Position numbers and translations under genes: made by a program
Notes under the pieces: generated by a model
Databases searched by the model: none
Seen by the model: only the letters and a program-made list of their open reading frames with translations
Told to the model about the DNA's origin: nothing
Part shown: in pieces, positions 7,991 to 17,207 of the stretch
Layout: the number at the start of each line of letters is the position of its first letter
Position numbering within the stretch: position 1 is the stretch's first letter
DNA from: Clostridium estertheticum
GTDB lineage: Bacteria; Bacillota; Clostridia; Clostridiales; Clostridiaceae
NCBI RefSeq assembly: GCF_026650985.1
Contig: NZ_CP086239.1
Location: 1,550,001-1,614,000, forward strand
Direction: 5' to 3'
DNA: 64,000 nucleotides

Positions 7991-9551
7991 ATGGAGTGAA
8001 TTCAGAAAAAATCTAGATACTAATAATTATATAAAAAATCCTATAACTCCAACTTACTTATATGTTATATCTCAAAATGCAATGACGCCAGCTGAAAGGA
8101 CAATGATAGCTACCCTTCAAGGACTTGTTAATAAACAATCATCTATTCAAATATATACGCTTAGTTCCTCACAACCAGATTATCAAACATGGCTTGATAA
8201 TTTAAAAGAAGAATATGGAATTCCATACGAAAATGTCTTAAATCCGTGGCGCTTATTAGACGTATTTAAAGATTATATTAATGGATATGTTCTTTACAAT
8301 AATAAAACACTAAATGATCCTTCAATAAATAACGCTTGTTCACTTGCCTCCTTAAATAATTGCATTGCGATTGATGAAGTTATCCAAGACAAAACACGAA
8401 TCTATGGAATTACAAAGATTATAGGTGACTGTAGAAATACTACTGAGAGCTGGGCTTTTGATAATTTATGGAACTCTGGTCTAAATCATTCCATAGTAAT
8501 TCAGTTATCACCATATAAATCTTGTGCATTAAGAGACTATGGCATAATGAGCAAATCTCTAATTTTCTATGAAGATAAAATTGACGTCACAACCCTACGA
8601 GATAAAATATTTTCGGCCCTAGATAAAGACTCCACTTGCCTCGGTTGGGGCCCGGATGAATTTATTAATGTAAGTACAACTTCTAAATATGGTGTTAGTA
8701 TGGTTGCTGCAGATTGGTCTTATAATTTAACTGTATTAAGTTCATTTCCTTCATTACCTATGGATCAAAAATCGTTAGTTACCGTACCTATTAAAGAAAA
8801 TGTTCATCATGTAACATTTATTATGTCCGATGGAGATAATCAGCAGTGGGATCTTGGAACTAATTATGGTTCTCATAAATGGTATGGTTCCCCTTATAAA
8901 GGGAAATTCAATTTGGGATGGTCATTAAGCCCCTCCTTATATTATCTTGCACCGACTGTATTTAAACTATATTATGAAAGTGCATCTCATGGATCTACCA
9001 ATGACTATTTTATAGTACCACCATCTGGGAACGGCTACATGTACCCAAGTAAATTTGATAAGAAATCACTATCTATATATATTAATAGATTAAATGATTA
9101 TATGGAAAAAGTAGATGAGAAATATGTATCAATCATTGATGACTCTTCTTTTCACAATAACGATCTTTGGGATAAGTTTACTATAAAACCTAATATACAC
9201 GGATTATTTTATCTTGACTATCATAAACACGGCAACTACCACGGGGAGATTATTTGGTCAAATAATAAACCCATAGTTTCCTGTAGAGATTTACTGTGGG
9301 ATAATATTGAAAGTGAAGAGGAACTTATTAAAAATATTAATCATCGAATTGATTCTGGTAAAGTGGATATTAATAATTCTAATAGTTACACTTTTGTTTA
9401 TGTTCATGCTTGGAGCAAAGACCTTAGCAATATTGAAACAGTAGTAAATAAATTAAAAGAAAATCCTAAAGTTGCAATAGTAACCCCTGAAACATTTATG
9501 AAATTGATAATGAATAATGTTAAAAATAAACATCAAAAGGCCAGAACATAA
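7977..9551 (+). CDS. GxGYxYP-family protein (putative glycoside hydrolase)
   Basis: 524 residues. The family-naming motif appears as SGNGYMYPSKF near residue 350, in the C-terminal domain. The N-terminal domain begins TYLYVISQNAMTPAERTMIATLQGLVNK, as usual for this family. FIMSDGDNQQWDLG is another conserved acidic block, a candidate for catalysis or metal binding. No signal peptide is seen. It starts inside the phosphatase gene (14-base overlap), so the two are co-translated. The family is proposed to act on glycans but its activity is unproven. Its stop codon lies inside the terminator hairpin. Confidence 0.75.
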   Translation: MSFIKWSEFRKNLDTNNYIKNPITPTYLYVISQNAMTPAERTMIATLQGLVNKQSSIQIYTLSSSQPDYQTWLDNLKEEYGIPYENVLNPWRLLDVFKDYINGYVLYNNKTLNDPSINNACSLASLNNCIAIDEVIQDKTRIYGITKIIGDCRNTTESWAFDNLWNSGLNHSIVIQLSPYKSCALRDYGIMSKSLIFYEDKIDVTTLRDKIFSALDKDSTCLGWGPDEFINVSTTSKYGVSMVAADWSYNLTVLSSFPSLPMDQKSLVTVPIKENVHHVTFIMSDGDNQQWDLGTNYGSHKWYGSPYKGKFNLGWSLSPSLYYLAPTVFKLYYESASHGSTNDYFIVPPSGNGYMYPSKFDKKSLSIYINRLNDYMEKVDEKYVSIIDDSSFHNNDLWDKFTIKPNIHGLFYLDYHKHGNYHGEIIWSNNKPIVSCRDLLWDNIESEEELIKNINHRIDSGKVDINNSNSYTFVYVHAWSKDLSNIETVVNKLKENPKVAIVTPETFMKLIMNNVKNKHQKART

Positions 9552-9572
9552 TGTTCTAGCCTTTTGATGTTT
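9528..9572 (+). terminator. Rho-independent terminator
   Basis: A long hairpin (CATCAAAAGGC... with complement GCCTTTTGATG) overlaps the GxGYxYP stop codon and is followed by TTTATCTT. Confidence 0.8.
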
Positions 9573-9643
9573 ATCTTAATTTGTTGTATTCACTGTAACT
9601 TTATATCTCATAAAAATTTTTACTATATATGTTAAAATTAATA

Positions 9644-9841
9644 TTAATATTGAGGTTCTTGATTCTGAATATATTTTTGTCTTCCTTTTAAAATATCCAT
9701 AGCAGAATCAAGTTGTACTGCTATTTGTTCAAAATCATTTTTCGCTTTCTCATCCTCTGTTTCTAGAGAAAAAGTCTTCATTGTAGCTGAAGCGCTTTGT
9801 ATTCCAGCAATTGCTTGTTGCATTTGTGTTCCTACAGTCAT
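9644..9841 (-). CDS. DUF1657 protein, last gene of spoVA operon
   Basis: 65 residues. The MTVGTQMQQAIAGIQSASAT start and small helical hairpin are typical DUF1657. A second DUF1657 protein opens the same operon (12630-12836), and both end in a similar EEPQY/QEPQY peptide. DUF1657 genes are constant companions of the mobile-type spoVA2 operon in spore formers; their biochemical role is unknown. Start supported by GGGAGGTG upstream. Confidence 0.85.
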   Translation of the reverse strand: MTVGTQMQQAIAGIQSASATMKTFSLETEDEKAKNDFEQIAVQLDSAMDILKGRQKYIQNQEPQY

Positions 9842-9886
9842 GTTTTCACCTCCCTTAAATATATTTAATAGCTCTTGCAGAGATGA

Positions 9887-10252
9887 TTACCCTTTTGGTT
9901 TAAATATTATTGCACCAATAAAGCCAAAGATTATTGCAGCAGCTATTCCAGAACTCGCCGCCTTAAAAACGCCAGTAAATACTCCTATAAATCCTGTTTG
10001 CTCTGCATCTATTAGAGCTCCTGCTACAAGTGTATTTCCAAAACTACTTATTGGTACAAATGCACCTGCTCCTGCAATTTTAACCAAAGGATCATATAGT
10101 CCAAGCCCCCCTAAAATTGTTCCTATCACAACTAACGTACATGTAGTATGTGCAGGTGTAATCTTTAAAATATCCATTATAAGTTGGCCAATAACACAAA
10201 TTAGACCACCTACTATAAATGCTAAAATAAATTTTTCCATAAATAAACTCAC
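9887..10252 (-). CDS. spoVAE: Stage V sporulation protein AE
   Basis: 121 residues, a four-helix membrane protein (FILAFIVGGLICVIGQLIMD; TTCTLVVIGTILGGLGLYDP). It belongs to the SpoVAC/AE family and forms part of the inner-membrane channel for Ca-dipicolinate uptake during sporulation and release on germination. It follows SpoVAD by 10 bases and is followed by DUF1657. A ribosome site (AGGTGTGAG) is present. In this operon it is paralogous to SpoVAC (shared PISSFGNTL / PITGFANSI loops). Confidence 0.92.
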   Translation of the reverse strand: MSLFMEKFILAFIVGGLICVIGQLIMDILKITPAHTTCTLVVIGTILGGLGLYDPLVKIAGAGAFVPISSFGNTLVAGALIDAEQTGFIGVFTGVFKAASSGIAAAIIFGFIGAIIFKPKG

Positions 10253-10262
10253 ACCTCTTTTT

Positions 10263-11264
10263 TTACATTTCTATGGAAACTGCATGAGCAATACAAGGTA
10301 TGCTTTCCTTTTGTTGATATGATATGGGAGACATTAATGCACCTGTTGCAACAATCAATATCCTCTTTAATTCCCCTCTACGCATACGGTTAAGAAAATG
10401 CCCATATGTTACAGTAGCTGAGCACCCACAACCACTACCACCCGAAAAAACTGGTTGATCTTTTTTATATATTAAAAGTCCACAGTCGGTAAATATATTA
10501 GGCATCATTTCTATACCATGATCTTTTAATAAACTGATAGCAATTTCGTGTCCTACCTTGCCTAAATCTCCAGTGGCAATTAAATCATAATATGAATCAT
10601 CAATATTTAAATCTCTAAAATGCGCCTCTATAGTATCTACGGCAGCCGGTGCCATAGCAGCTCCCATGTTATATGGGTCTGATATCCCCATATCTATTAC
10701 TCTTCCCATGGTAGCCGAAGTTACTCTAGGACCAACTCCTTCGCCACAAAGCACTGCAGCTCCAGCCCCAGTTACTGTCCATTGAGCAGTGGGAGGTCTT
10801 TGACCACCATACTCTGTAGGATATCTATATTGTTTTTCTGCAGTTGCATTATGGCTACTTGCAGATGCCATAACGTATTTAGCTGACTTACTATCTATTA
10901 ATTGAGCAGCTAATGCTAATCCTTCCATTGAACTAGAACACGCACCAAAAATTCCCAAATATGGTATTCCTAATGTCCTAGCCGCAAAACTACTAGATGT
11001 GATCTGATTCATCAAATCCCCGCTTATAAAAAAATTTATATCCTCTTTTTTTATATTTGATTTTTCTATTGCTCTTGCACAAGCATGTTCTAGCATAACC
11101 TTTTCCGCTTTTTCAAAGCTATCCTGTCCAACCCATAAATCCTCATGAATTATATCAAAGTCGCTGGCTAGTGCACCATTACCCTCGAATGGCCCTCCAA
11201 CTGCAGCCGATCCTAATATTATAGGTTTAGAATTAAATATCCATGATTGATGTCCTTTAAGCAA
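10263..11264 (-). CDS. spoVAD: Stage V sporulation protein AD
   Basis: 333 residues. Thiolase-fold protein (FGACSSSMEGLALAAQLIDS; GGSGCGCSATVTYG) that binds dipicolinic acid at the inner spore membrane. The start MLKGHQSWIF is the normal family N-terminus. It starts one base after the SpoVAC stop codon, so translation is coupled. It should hand dipicolinate to the SpoVAC/AE channel. Complete, with no disrupted motif. Confidence 0.95.
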   Translation of the reverse strand: MLKGHQSWIFNSKPIILGSAAVGGPFEGNGALASDFDIIHEDLWVGQDSFEKAEKVMLEHACARAIEKSNIKKEDINFFISGDLMNQITSSSFAARTLGIPYLGIFGACSSSMEGLALAAQLIDSKSAKYVMASASSHNATAEKQYRYPTEYGGQRPPTAQWTVTGAGAAVLCGEGVGPRVTSATMGRVIDMGISDPYNMGAAMAPAAVDTIEAHFRDLNIDDSYYDLIATGDLGKVGHEIAISLLKDHGIEMMPNIFTDCGLLIYKKDQPVFSGGSGCGCSATVTYGHFLNRMRRGELKRILIVATGALMSPISYQQKESIPCIAHAVSIEM

Positions 11265-11744
11265 CTACATCGCCCCCAGCCATTTTATTGTGATTTTTAT
11301 TGTAGCTACAATAAAAGCAGAAAAAACTCCAAAAACAATGATTGCTCCAGCAAGTCTAAACATATTTCCAGCTACGCCAAGTACAAATCCTTCACTTCTA
11401 TGTTCGATTGAAGCAGAAGCTATTGAATTGGCGAATCCTGTAATTGGAACAGCAGACCCAGCTCCAGCCCATTGTCCGAGATGGTCGTAAATTCCTAGTC
11501 CAGTAAGCAAAGCTGCAACAAAAATTAAAACTACTAAAGTCGGACCAACTGATGTTTTTTCATTAAAATTAAAATATGTTATAAAAATGGACTGAAACCC
11601 TTGGCCAATAGAGCATATAACACCGCCTACAAAAAAAGCTTTAACACAATTTTTTAAAATAGGTCTTTTGGGTTCTATGCTTTTTACAAGCGCATCATAC
11701 TTTTGCTCCGTTGGGGTTAATTTTTTCTTTTTCATATTGGACAT
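11265..11744 (-). CDS. spoVAC: Stage V sporulation protein AC
   Basis: 159 residues with four hydrophobic helices (NCVKAFFVGGVICSIGQGF; LVVLIFVAALLTGLGIYD). SpoVAC is the mechanosensitive-like channel subunit for Ca-dipicolinate. The start ATG 11744 follows GAAGGTGA, 11 bases after the upstream YetF-like gene. Order DUF1657-YetF-AC-AD-AE-DUF1657 matches the spoVA2-type operon rather than the classical spoVAA-F operon. Confidence 0.94.
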   Translation of the reverse strand: MSNMKKKKLTPTEQKYDALVKSIEPKRPILKNCVKAFFVGGVICSIGQGFQSIFITYFNFNEKTSVGPTLVVLIFVAALLTGLGIYDHLGQWAGAGSAVPITGFANSIASASIEHRSEGFVLGVAGNMFRLAGAIIVFGVFSAFIVATIKITIKWLGAM

Positions 11745-11755
11745 TATTTCACCTT

Positions 11756-12616
11756 CTAACGTAATAAATATGGTTCTAATTTTTTCATGACTTTATCTAA
11801 TTCTCCAGCATTTCTTAAATACATTGATTTTGCTGATTCATTTTTAGTCTCTAAAGCAAAAGTCATAAGATCTGCCTGGCTCTTTTGAATACTAGCATAT
11901 AACATCTCTTTATTCTGCGATTTCGGAACTTGTATAACATCATCAAAGAGGTCCAAATATAAATCACCGGAGGAATCTACCTCACCAATAAAGACATTAT
12001 CAAGTACTACTCCCTTATTTTCTAGTTCAGTTTTAAGCCAATTTTGATTAAGCCCACTATTGGTAAGACCTTCATCTAATATATTTCCATCTAATATAAC
12101 TGTCTGAGGTTCCGCCCTTTCTGCAACTTTTATCCCTAAATCATATGAGGTAACAGGCTTTTTATCAGCTTTTAAACTAACATTTATATCCCCTGTTGTT
12201 TCCATAACAGCAAACTCAACATCCGCTAAATTAAATGATTTTTTTGAACGTAATTCTTGTAGAAACTCCTGCCCAGTCATTCTTTCTTTAGCTAAGTTAT
12301 CTTCCATAACCTTGCCATCCTTAATTAATACTCTTTCCTTACCATTTATCATGTTGTAAATCCATTTGCTTTTCATGGAGGCGTAATCTAAAATAATAGG
12401 CATCAGTGACCAAACAGCTAGTGCCGTTAGTCCAAAATAGATGTTTGCAATGATGTCTAATGAAATTAAAGTAACTATAAGAGCAATAACTACATACGAA
12501 ATAAACTCGAATGGAGTAACTTTAGATAAGTTTCTTTTTTTCATAAATCTTGTAACAACTAACGTTAAAAAAAATAATATTATTGAGTTGAATAATATTA
12601 TAAGCCAACTATTCAT
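11756..12616 (-). CDS. DUF421 / YetF-like membrane protein
   Basis: 286 residues. Three N-terminal transmembrane helices (residues 5-95) are followed by the soluble YetF C-terminal domain (KERVLIKDGKVMEDNLAKER; LRSKKSFNLADVEFAVMETT), duplicated as in this family. YetF-type proteins encoded in spoVA2 operons are linked to spore membrane properties and heat resistance in Bacillus. It sits between DUF1657 and SpoVAC with short gaps, so it is part of the spore operon. Confidence 0.88.
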   Translation of the reverse strand: MNSWLIILFNSIILFFLTLVVTRFMKKRNLSKVTPFEFISYVVIALIVTLISLDIIANIYFGLTALAVWSLMPIILDYASMKSKWIYNMINGKERVLIKDGKVMEDNLAKERMTGQEFLQELRSKKSFNLADVEFAVMETTGDINVSLKADKKPVTSYDLGIKVAERAEPQTVILDGNILDEGLTNSGLNQNWLKTELENKGVVLDNVFIGEVDSSGDLYLDLFDDVIQVPKSQNKEMLYASIQKSQADLMTFALETKNESAKSMYLRNAGELDKVMKKLEPYLLR

Positions 12617-12629
12617 TATTTCACCTCAC

Positions 12630-12836
12630 TCAATTACCTTTGTATTGTGGCTCTTCAAACTCTATATAACTTACTCTTTTTTCTAAACTTGTTTTTATTT
12701 TACTTATTTCCTCAAATGCTTCTGTATAAATGAGCCTAGCTTCTTTATCTCGTTCCTGTAATGAATATAATCTTAAAGTAGCTTCACATCCTTTTAGAGA
12801 AGCTACTGTTTGTTTTACTTTAGAACCAACAGTCAT
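12630..12836 (-). CDS. DUF1657 protein, first gene of spoVA operon
   Basis: Start placed at ATG 12836 (MTVGSKVKQTVASLKGCEAT) because GAGGAAGG precedes it by 7 bases and the other DUF1657 protein starts the same way; the open frame upstream to 12866 is chance. 68 residues, predicted helical hairpin. The promoter must lie between 12837 and 12992 and should be forespore-specific in analogy with known spoVA operons; I could not fix the sigma-G boxes by eye. Confidence 0.8.
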   Translation of the reverse strand: MTVGSKVKQTVASLKGCEATLRLYSLQERDKEARLIYTEAFEEISKIKTSLEKRVSYIEFEEPQYKGN

Positions 12837-12992
12837 ATGAACCTTCCTCTCTTTATTAATCCTCATATAAAATAGTTTGCCTAATATACCTAAATTTAAT
12901 TCATTTAATATTTAAAAACATTAATATTATTCACAGTTGTCAAGTTATGATTGTTATAATAATGATATATAGTTAAAAAGGAGGAATAGGAT

Positions 12993-14093
12993 ATGGCAGA
13001 AGCTTTAAAAAATATGTATAACAAGGAGTTCTTACAGCAATTTGGTGAGCAAATATATAATGTCTATAATTCTTTTGATATTAATGGATTTATAGCTACT
13101 ATAATAGATGATACCTGGGATGAATTAAAACTAATGGAGAGGATGGATCGAATTACTAAAACACTTGGGATCTTTTTACCCCAAAAATATGACGAAGCAC
13201 TAGAAATACTATTTAAAATTGATGAGTATTGTGTTGGATTTCCATACCTGTTTTTTCCAAACTTTGTTTGCGTGTACGGTTTATCAGATGATAATTGGGA
13301 GCTTTCTATGTTAGCTCTTAAACGATTTACTATTAGGTCCTCCTGTGAATTTGCAGTAAGACCGTTTATTATGTCTGATCCAGATCGGATGATAGTTAAA
13401 ATGCTAGAATGGTCAAAAGACAACAATGAACATGTAAGAAGGCTCGCAAGTGAAGGCTGTCGTCCGCGTCTTCCCTGGGGAATGGCACTTACTATATTTA
13501 AGAATGATCCAACGATGGTATTATCTGTACTTAATCAACTAATAGAAGACCCTTCTATTTATGTACGTAAGAGTGTTGCTAACAATTTAAATGACATTTC
13601 AAAAGATAATCCTTTTGTAATTGTGGAAACAGTAAGACGTTTAAAAGGAATAAATAAGTATACTGACTGGATACTAAGACATGGCTCTAGAACATTGATT
13701 CGCAAAGCAAATCCAGAAATAATGAAGTTATTTGGATATGGTGAATCTATAGATAGACCTATTACCACAAGTGCTACTTTGTCTATAGATCCACCTAATC
13801 TAACAATTGGTGAAAGTTGTAAAATCAAATATGAACTTTGCATTCGTGAAGGTGACCCTATACATATACGAATTGAATATGGGATTTATTTTGTACGAGC
13901 AAGAGGAAAAACATCCTGTAAATTATTTCTTTTGTCTGATAAAATAGTGACTGGAGGACAATGTCTTACTGGAATCAAGATACATAAATGGGTAGAACTC
14001 ACTACAAGAAAACATTACCCAGGAGAACATAAAATAGTGATCCTTATTAATGGCTCGGAAGTAGCCTCTTCAATTATGGATTTGATTCTTTAG
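12993..14093 (+). CDS. DNA alkylation repair protein, AlkC-like
   Basis: 366 residues. The N-terminus MAEALKNMYNKEFLQQFGEQI and the DDTWDELKLMERMDRITKTLG segment fit AlkC of the AlkC/AlkD HEAT-like glycosylase superfamily. HEAT repeats continue with HVRRLASEGCRPRLPWG and SIYVRKSVANNLND, the conserved DNA-facing blocks, and WILRHGSRTL. The last ~110 residues form a beta-sandwich extension, as in some AlkC proteins. It should excise N3/N7-alkylated purines. Preceded by AAGGAGG and followed by a strong terminator; monocistronic. Confidence 0.88.
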   Translation: MAEALKNMYNKEFLQQFGEQIYNVYNSFDINGFIATIIDDTWDELKLMERMDRITKTLGIFLPQKYDEALEILFKIDEYCVGFPYLFFPNFVCVYGLSDDNWELSMLALKRFTIRSSCEFAVRPFIMSDPDRMIVKMLEWSKDNNEHVRRLASEGCRPRLPWGMALTIFKNDPTMVLSVLNQLIEDPSIYVRKSVANNLNDISKDNPFVIVETVRRLKGINKYTDWILRHGSRTLIRKANPEIMKLFGYGESIDRPITTSATLSIDPPNLTIGESCKIKYELCIREGDPIHIRIEYGIYFVRARGKTSCKLFLLSDKIVTGGQCLTGIKIHKWVELTTRKHYPGEHKIVILINGSEVASSIMDLIL

Positions 14094-14154
14094 TCATATT
14101 CTTCTTATATTAATTATTAACTCAGCTTACATATTTATGTATTCAAAAATTTAC

Positions 14155-14195
14155 AAAAGCACTCTTACTAACAATTTAGTTAGAAGAGTGCTTTT
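14155..14195. terminator. Bidirectional rho-independent terminator
   Basis: AAAAGCACTCTT pairs with AAGAGTGCTTTT, with an inner ACTAAC/GTTAG stem. It lies between the convergent AlkC and thioesterase genes. Confidence 0.85.
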
Positions 14196-14275
14196 TACGT
14201 TAGCACAAATTACTCGCAATTACTTTAAAATATGTAATTCTTTAATTTAGATCATTATTTAATAGATAAAATAAT

Positions 14276-14662
14276 TTAACGTACTATTTTTTTAATAAAT
14301 TCTTCTGCCTTTACCACATACCTTATATGAGTTCCTTCACCTATCTTGCCCATGTCATCAAATGCTTCTACTTTAAATGTTAATTTTTTACCTTCTGCCT
14401 TTTCAAGTATCGCCTCAGCCCTAACCTTAACTCCAACCGGCGTTGGCTTTATGTGCTTAACGCTAATTTCTATACCAACTGTTGTATATCCAACAGGCAG
14501 TTCCTTTTTAACACCATTTTTTGCTGCATTCTCCATAAGAGCTGTCATAGCAGGCGTAGCATAAACATCTAAATCCCCTGATCCATAAGAATTCGCTGTA
14601 TCACTTTTCCCTACTATCTGCTCTATAACAGATTTCAGTCCTTCATTAAAATTAAATTCCAT
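14276..14662 (-). CDS. Hotdog-fold thioesterase (FlK-like)
   Basis: Start set to ATG 14662, six bases after GGAGTG; the GTG three codons earlier is part of that ribosome site. About 128 residues, a single hotdog domain. DVYATPAMTALMENAA holds the usual catalytic-region Thr/Glu, and TVGIEISVKHIKPTPVGVKV is typical of the fluoroacetyl-CoA thioesterase-like group of small acyl-CoA thioesterases. Physiological substrate unknown. Stands alone. Confidence 0.85.
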   Translation of the reverse strand: MEFNFNEGLKSVIEQIVGKSDTANSYGSGDLDVYATPAMTALMENAAKNGVKKELPVGYTTVGIEISVKHIKPTPVGVKVRAEAILEKAEGKKLTFKVEAFDDMGKIGEGTHIRYVVKAEEFIKKIVR

Positions 14663-14776
14663 TTTTATCACTCCACTCTTTTATTATTTATAAATATACA
14701 AGTACCTTATTATACTAATATAACATCATTATGAAAGTGTATCAAGTGATTTGACATGCTTATTGTTAAAAATATA

Positions 14777-15241
14777 TCAAAAGGATATATTTCTATCTAT
14801 AGGTTGAGACAAGGTTATAAATGTATCTGTACTTTGTACTCCTGAGATTACCTGAAGCCTATTCATAAGTAAGTCCTGTAAGTTAGAAATGCTCTTGCAC
14901 ATTACTTTAACAAAAATAGAATATGCACCCGTTGTGTAATGTAGCTCTACTATTTCTTTTATTTCTTTCAATTGTTCTAATACATCTGGATATGAAGATG
15001 CCTTGTTAAGATAAATTCCAATAAAACAACATACGTCATATCCAAGTTTGCTTGTATCTAATATAAGTCTTGCGCCTTTAATTAATCCCATTTCTTGCAT
15101 TTTATTCATTCTAACATGAATTGTGCCACCACTTACATGACAATTCCTCGCGATTTCAAGATAAGGTATTCTAGAGTCTTTAATTAAGATTTCTAATATT
15201 TGATAGTCTAATTCATCTAAACCCGGAACATTTAAATCCAT
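14777..15241 (-). CDS. Lrp/AsnC family transcriptional regulator
   Basis: Start set to ATG 15241 (MDLNVPGLDELDYQ), 8 bases after AGGAG. The N-terminal winged helix (LDELDYQILEILIKDSRIPY; GGTIHVRMNKMQEMG) and a C-terminal RAM ligand domain (HYTTGAYSIFVKVMCKSI) are complete at about 154 residues. It is transcribed away from asnA, the same divergent layout as asnC-asnA of Escherichia coli, so it probably senses asparagine and controls asnA. The ~270-base gap between the two starts would hold both promoters. Confidence 0.9.
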   Translation of the reverse strand: MDLNVPGLDELDYQILEILIKDSRIPYLEIARNCHVSGGTIHVRMNKMQEMGLIKGARLILDTSKLGYDVCCFIGIYLNKASSYPDVLEQLKEIKEIVELHYTTGAYSIFVKVMCKSISNLQDLLMNRLQVISGVQSTDTFITLSQPIDRNISF

Positions 15242-15507
15242 ACCATCAGCTCCTAATAAATTATTGTATGTACCTAAAATCAACAATATTGTATACTTTA
15301 TACCATTATATCAAATCAATTAACAAATTAGCAAAAAAACAGCAAATAAATTTATTTCTTTAACATTTTCATACTAAATCCACCTATAAATTATCAATTT
15401 TATAAATATATTAAATATTCATTAAATATATTGTAATAAGTCATCAAAAGTATTATTATATTATCAATGGATCAAACAAAAATAAATATTTATCAGGGGG
15501 AATTACA

Positions 15508-16464
15508 ATGACAGAATTAATAAAAGCAGAAAAAAAATTATTGGATGTAGCGGTGGCTAAAATTAAAAATAAAAAAATAAAAGATATATTATTCGTTCAA
15601 CAGTCAGTTTTAAAAGCTGTAGATGAATTTATGTATAAGAGAAGAATAACTAGAATATTACCTCTTATGATGTCTCCAATTACAGATACTTTAAACCATA
15701 GCGTTGAAGAATGTGAAATAAGTTATAACAATCAAACTTTCAATGTTATGAAATCAATGATATTCCATAAACAAATGACCATGTTAAACGCAGATATTGA
15801 TAGTCTTTATATCGTATCTCCAAACATAAGACTCGAAATGGCAACTAGAGGTGATTCGAGACATTTATTTGAATTTACTCAGGTAGACTTTGAATTTAAA
15901 GAAAAAACTATGGAAGATATACTTAAATTCATAGAAGAAATCATAACTGCTATATTTAAATTTGTAAAAGAGAACTGTATTCCAGAGTTAACAAGACTTG
16001 GTGTAGGTACAGATCATTTAAATATAACTGGACCATTTAAAAAATATACAACAGATGAGATGCAAGCAAAATATGGCGATGATTTCGAAGCAGAAGCATC
16101 AAAAGCTGCTACAGAACCTTTCTTCTTAACAAACCATAAAAGAGAATTCTATGATGCTGAAGATTTAGATAACTTAGGCACTTATAGAAATTACGACCTT
16201 ATCTGGCCACTAGGATTTGGTGAAGGTTTAAGTGGAGGAGAAAGAGAATTTAAACTAGATAGAATACTTTTAAGAATGAGAGAACTTGCAACTGATGAGA
16301 ATGCATTTAGATATTACATTGAGCTTGCAAAACAAGGAGAAATATTTAAGACTGCAGGAGCTGGATTTGGAGTAGAAAGAATAACAAGGTTTATTACTCA
16401 GCAACCTGAGATTAGTGATGTTACATTATTCTGCAGAAAACCTGGTCAGCAATATATATTCTAA
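15508..16464 (+). CDS. asnA: Asparagine synthetase A (class II aaRS-like)
   Basis: 318 residues of a class II aminoacyl-tRNA-synthetase catalytic core with no anticodon-binding domain. Motif 2 lies around RLEMATRGDSRHLFEFTQVD and motif 3 is GAGFGVERITRFI. Stand-alone cores of this type make asparagine from aspartate, ammonia and ATP. It resembles the archaeal AspRS/AsnRS-derived enzyme more than E. coli AsnA in its N-terminus. The divergent AsnC-like regulator supports the role. Strong GGGGG ribosome site at -8. An Asp/Asn-tRNA-synthetase-like paralogue of other function remains possible. Confidence 0.78.
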   Translation: MTELIKAEKKLLDVAVAKIKNKKIKDILFVQQSVLKAVDEFMYKRRITRILPLMMSPITDTLNHSVEECEISYNNQTFNVMKSMIFHKQMTMLNADIDSLYIVSPNIRLEMATRGDSRHLFEFTQVDFEFKEKTMEDILKFIEEIITAIFKFVKENCIPELTRLGVGTDHLNITGPFKKYTTDEMQAKYGDDFEAEASKAATEPFFLTNHKREFYDAEDLDNLGTYRNYDLIWPLGFGEGLSGGEREFKLDRILLRMRELATDENAFRYYIELAKQGEIFKTAGAGFGVERITRFITQQPEISDVTLFCRKPGQQYIF

Positions 16465-16484
16465 TTTTTGCTACTAAGAAAATG

Positions 16485-16520
16485 AAAGATGATGGCTACT
16501 TTAATTAGCCATCTTTTCTT
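16485..16520. terminator. Bidirectional rho-independent terminator
   Basis: GATGGCTA pairs with TAGCCATC between A- and T-tracts, between the convergent asnA and SASP genes. Confidence 0.75.
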
Positions 16521-16744
16521 TATATTTTATCAACCATATTTTTTTCTGCTGCTTCTACCATTCGCCTCACCATTTCTCCACCAACATTGCCTGAATTTTT
16601 TATTTTATTTACAATGTTACTAGGCACATCTCCCATATCTGCATTATTATTTTGCATATTATCTAGTCCCATATCGTTTGCTACTTCCATCTTAAACTTT
16701 TGAAGTTTTCCCATTGCTTCTGGTACTAATACTCTTCTAGACAT
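16520..16744 (-). CDS. Alpha/beta-type small acid-soluble spore protein
   Basis: 74 residues. LQKFKMEVANDMGLDN and GNVGGEMVRRMVEAAEKNM are the two conserved SASP blocks; the first includes the germination-protease cleavage region (KxEVA). It coats spore DNA and protects it from UV and heat. A 12-residue Asn/Asp-rich insert lies between the blocks. Preceded by GGGAGGTAG. Expected to be made in the forespore. Confidence 0.93.
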   Translation of the reverse strand: MSRRVLVPEAMGKLQKFKMEVANDMGLDNMQNNNADMGDVPSNIVNKIKNSGNVGGEMVRRMVEAAEKNMVDKI

Positions 16745-16887
16745 TTTACTACCTCCCTATAATTTTATGTTATAGATAACCAAAAATGATTTCGATTTCT
16801 ACCCTATATAACTATATTTAGTATTTTATAAAACTGACTTTTTATTCATTGATTTAAATTTAAAATTATTATTTATTTTTTAAAATA

Positions 16888-16918
16888 CAAAAAGCCACCT
16901 TAATAAAGGCGGCTTTTT
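16888..16918 (-). terminator. Rho-independent terminator of csp
   Basis: AAAAAGCC(A)CCTT with AAGG(C)GGCTTTTT: one internal mismatch, T-tract on both sides, 14 bases past the cold-shock gene stop. Confidence 0.85.
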
Positions 16919-16932
16919 GTGCTATAAATTAT

Positions 16933-17136
16933 TTATATTGCAGTAACTTCAATTGCTTGAAGTCCCTTAGGTCCTTCTTCTGTTTCAAACTGAACTTTTT
17001 GACCCTCTTCTAGACTTTTTTCTGATTCACTACCTTGAATTGCGGATATATGAACAAAAACATCTTTTTCGCCTTCAATTTCAATAAATCCAAAGCCTTT
17101 TACTGTATTAAACCATTTAACTGTTCCGATTTTCAT
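16933..17136 (-). CDS. csp: Cold-shock protein, CspA family
   Basis: 67 residues, one OB fold with both RNA-binding motifs: [13 protein letters not shown] (RNP1) and DVFVHISAI (RNP2). Nucleic-acid chaperone. Strong ribosome site GGAGG nine bases upstream. A good promoter at 17208-17236 gives a leader of roughly 60 bases. A dedicated terminator follows; monocistronic. Confidence 0.96.
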   Translation of the reverse strand: MKIGTVKWFNTVKGFGFIEIEGEKDVFVHISAIQGSESEKSLEEGQKVQFETEEGPKGLQAIEVTAI

Positions 17137-17207
17137 TAATAAACCTCCAAATAGAAAACACCATTACTTATGATACATTAATTTTGCATCAATAGTGTTA
17201 CTCTTAC

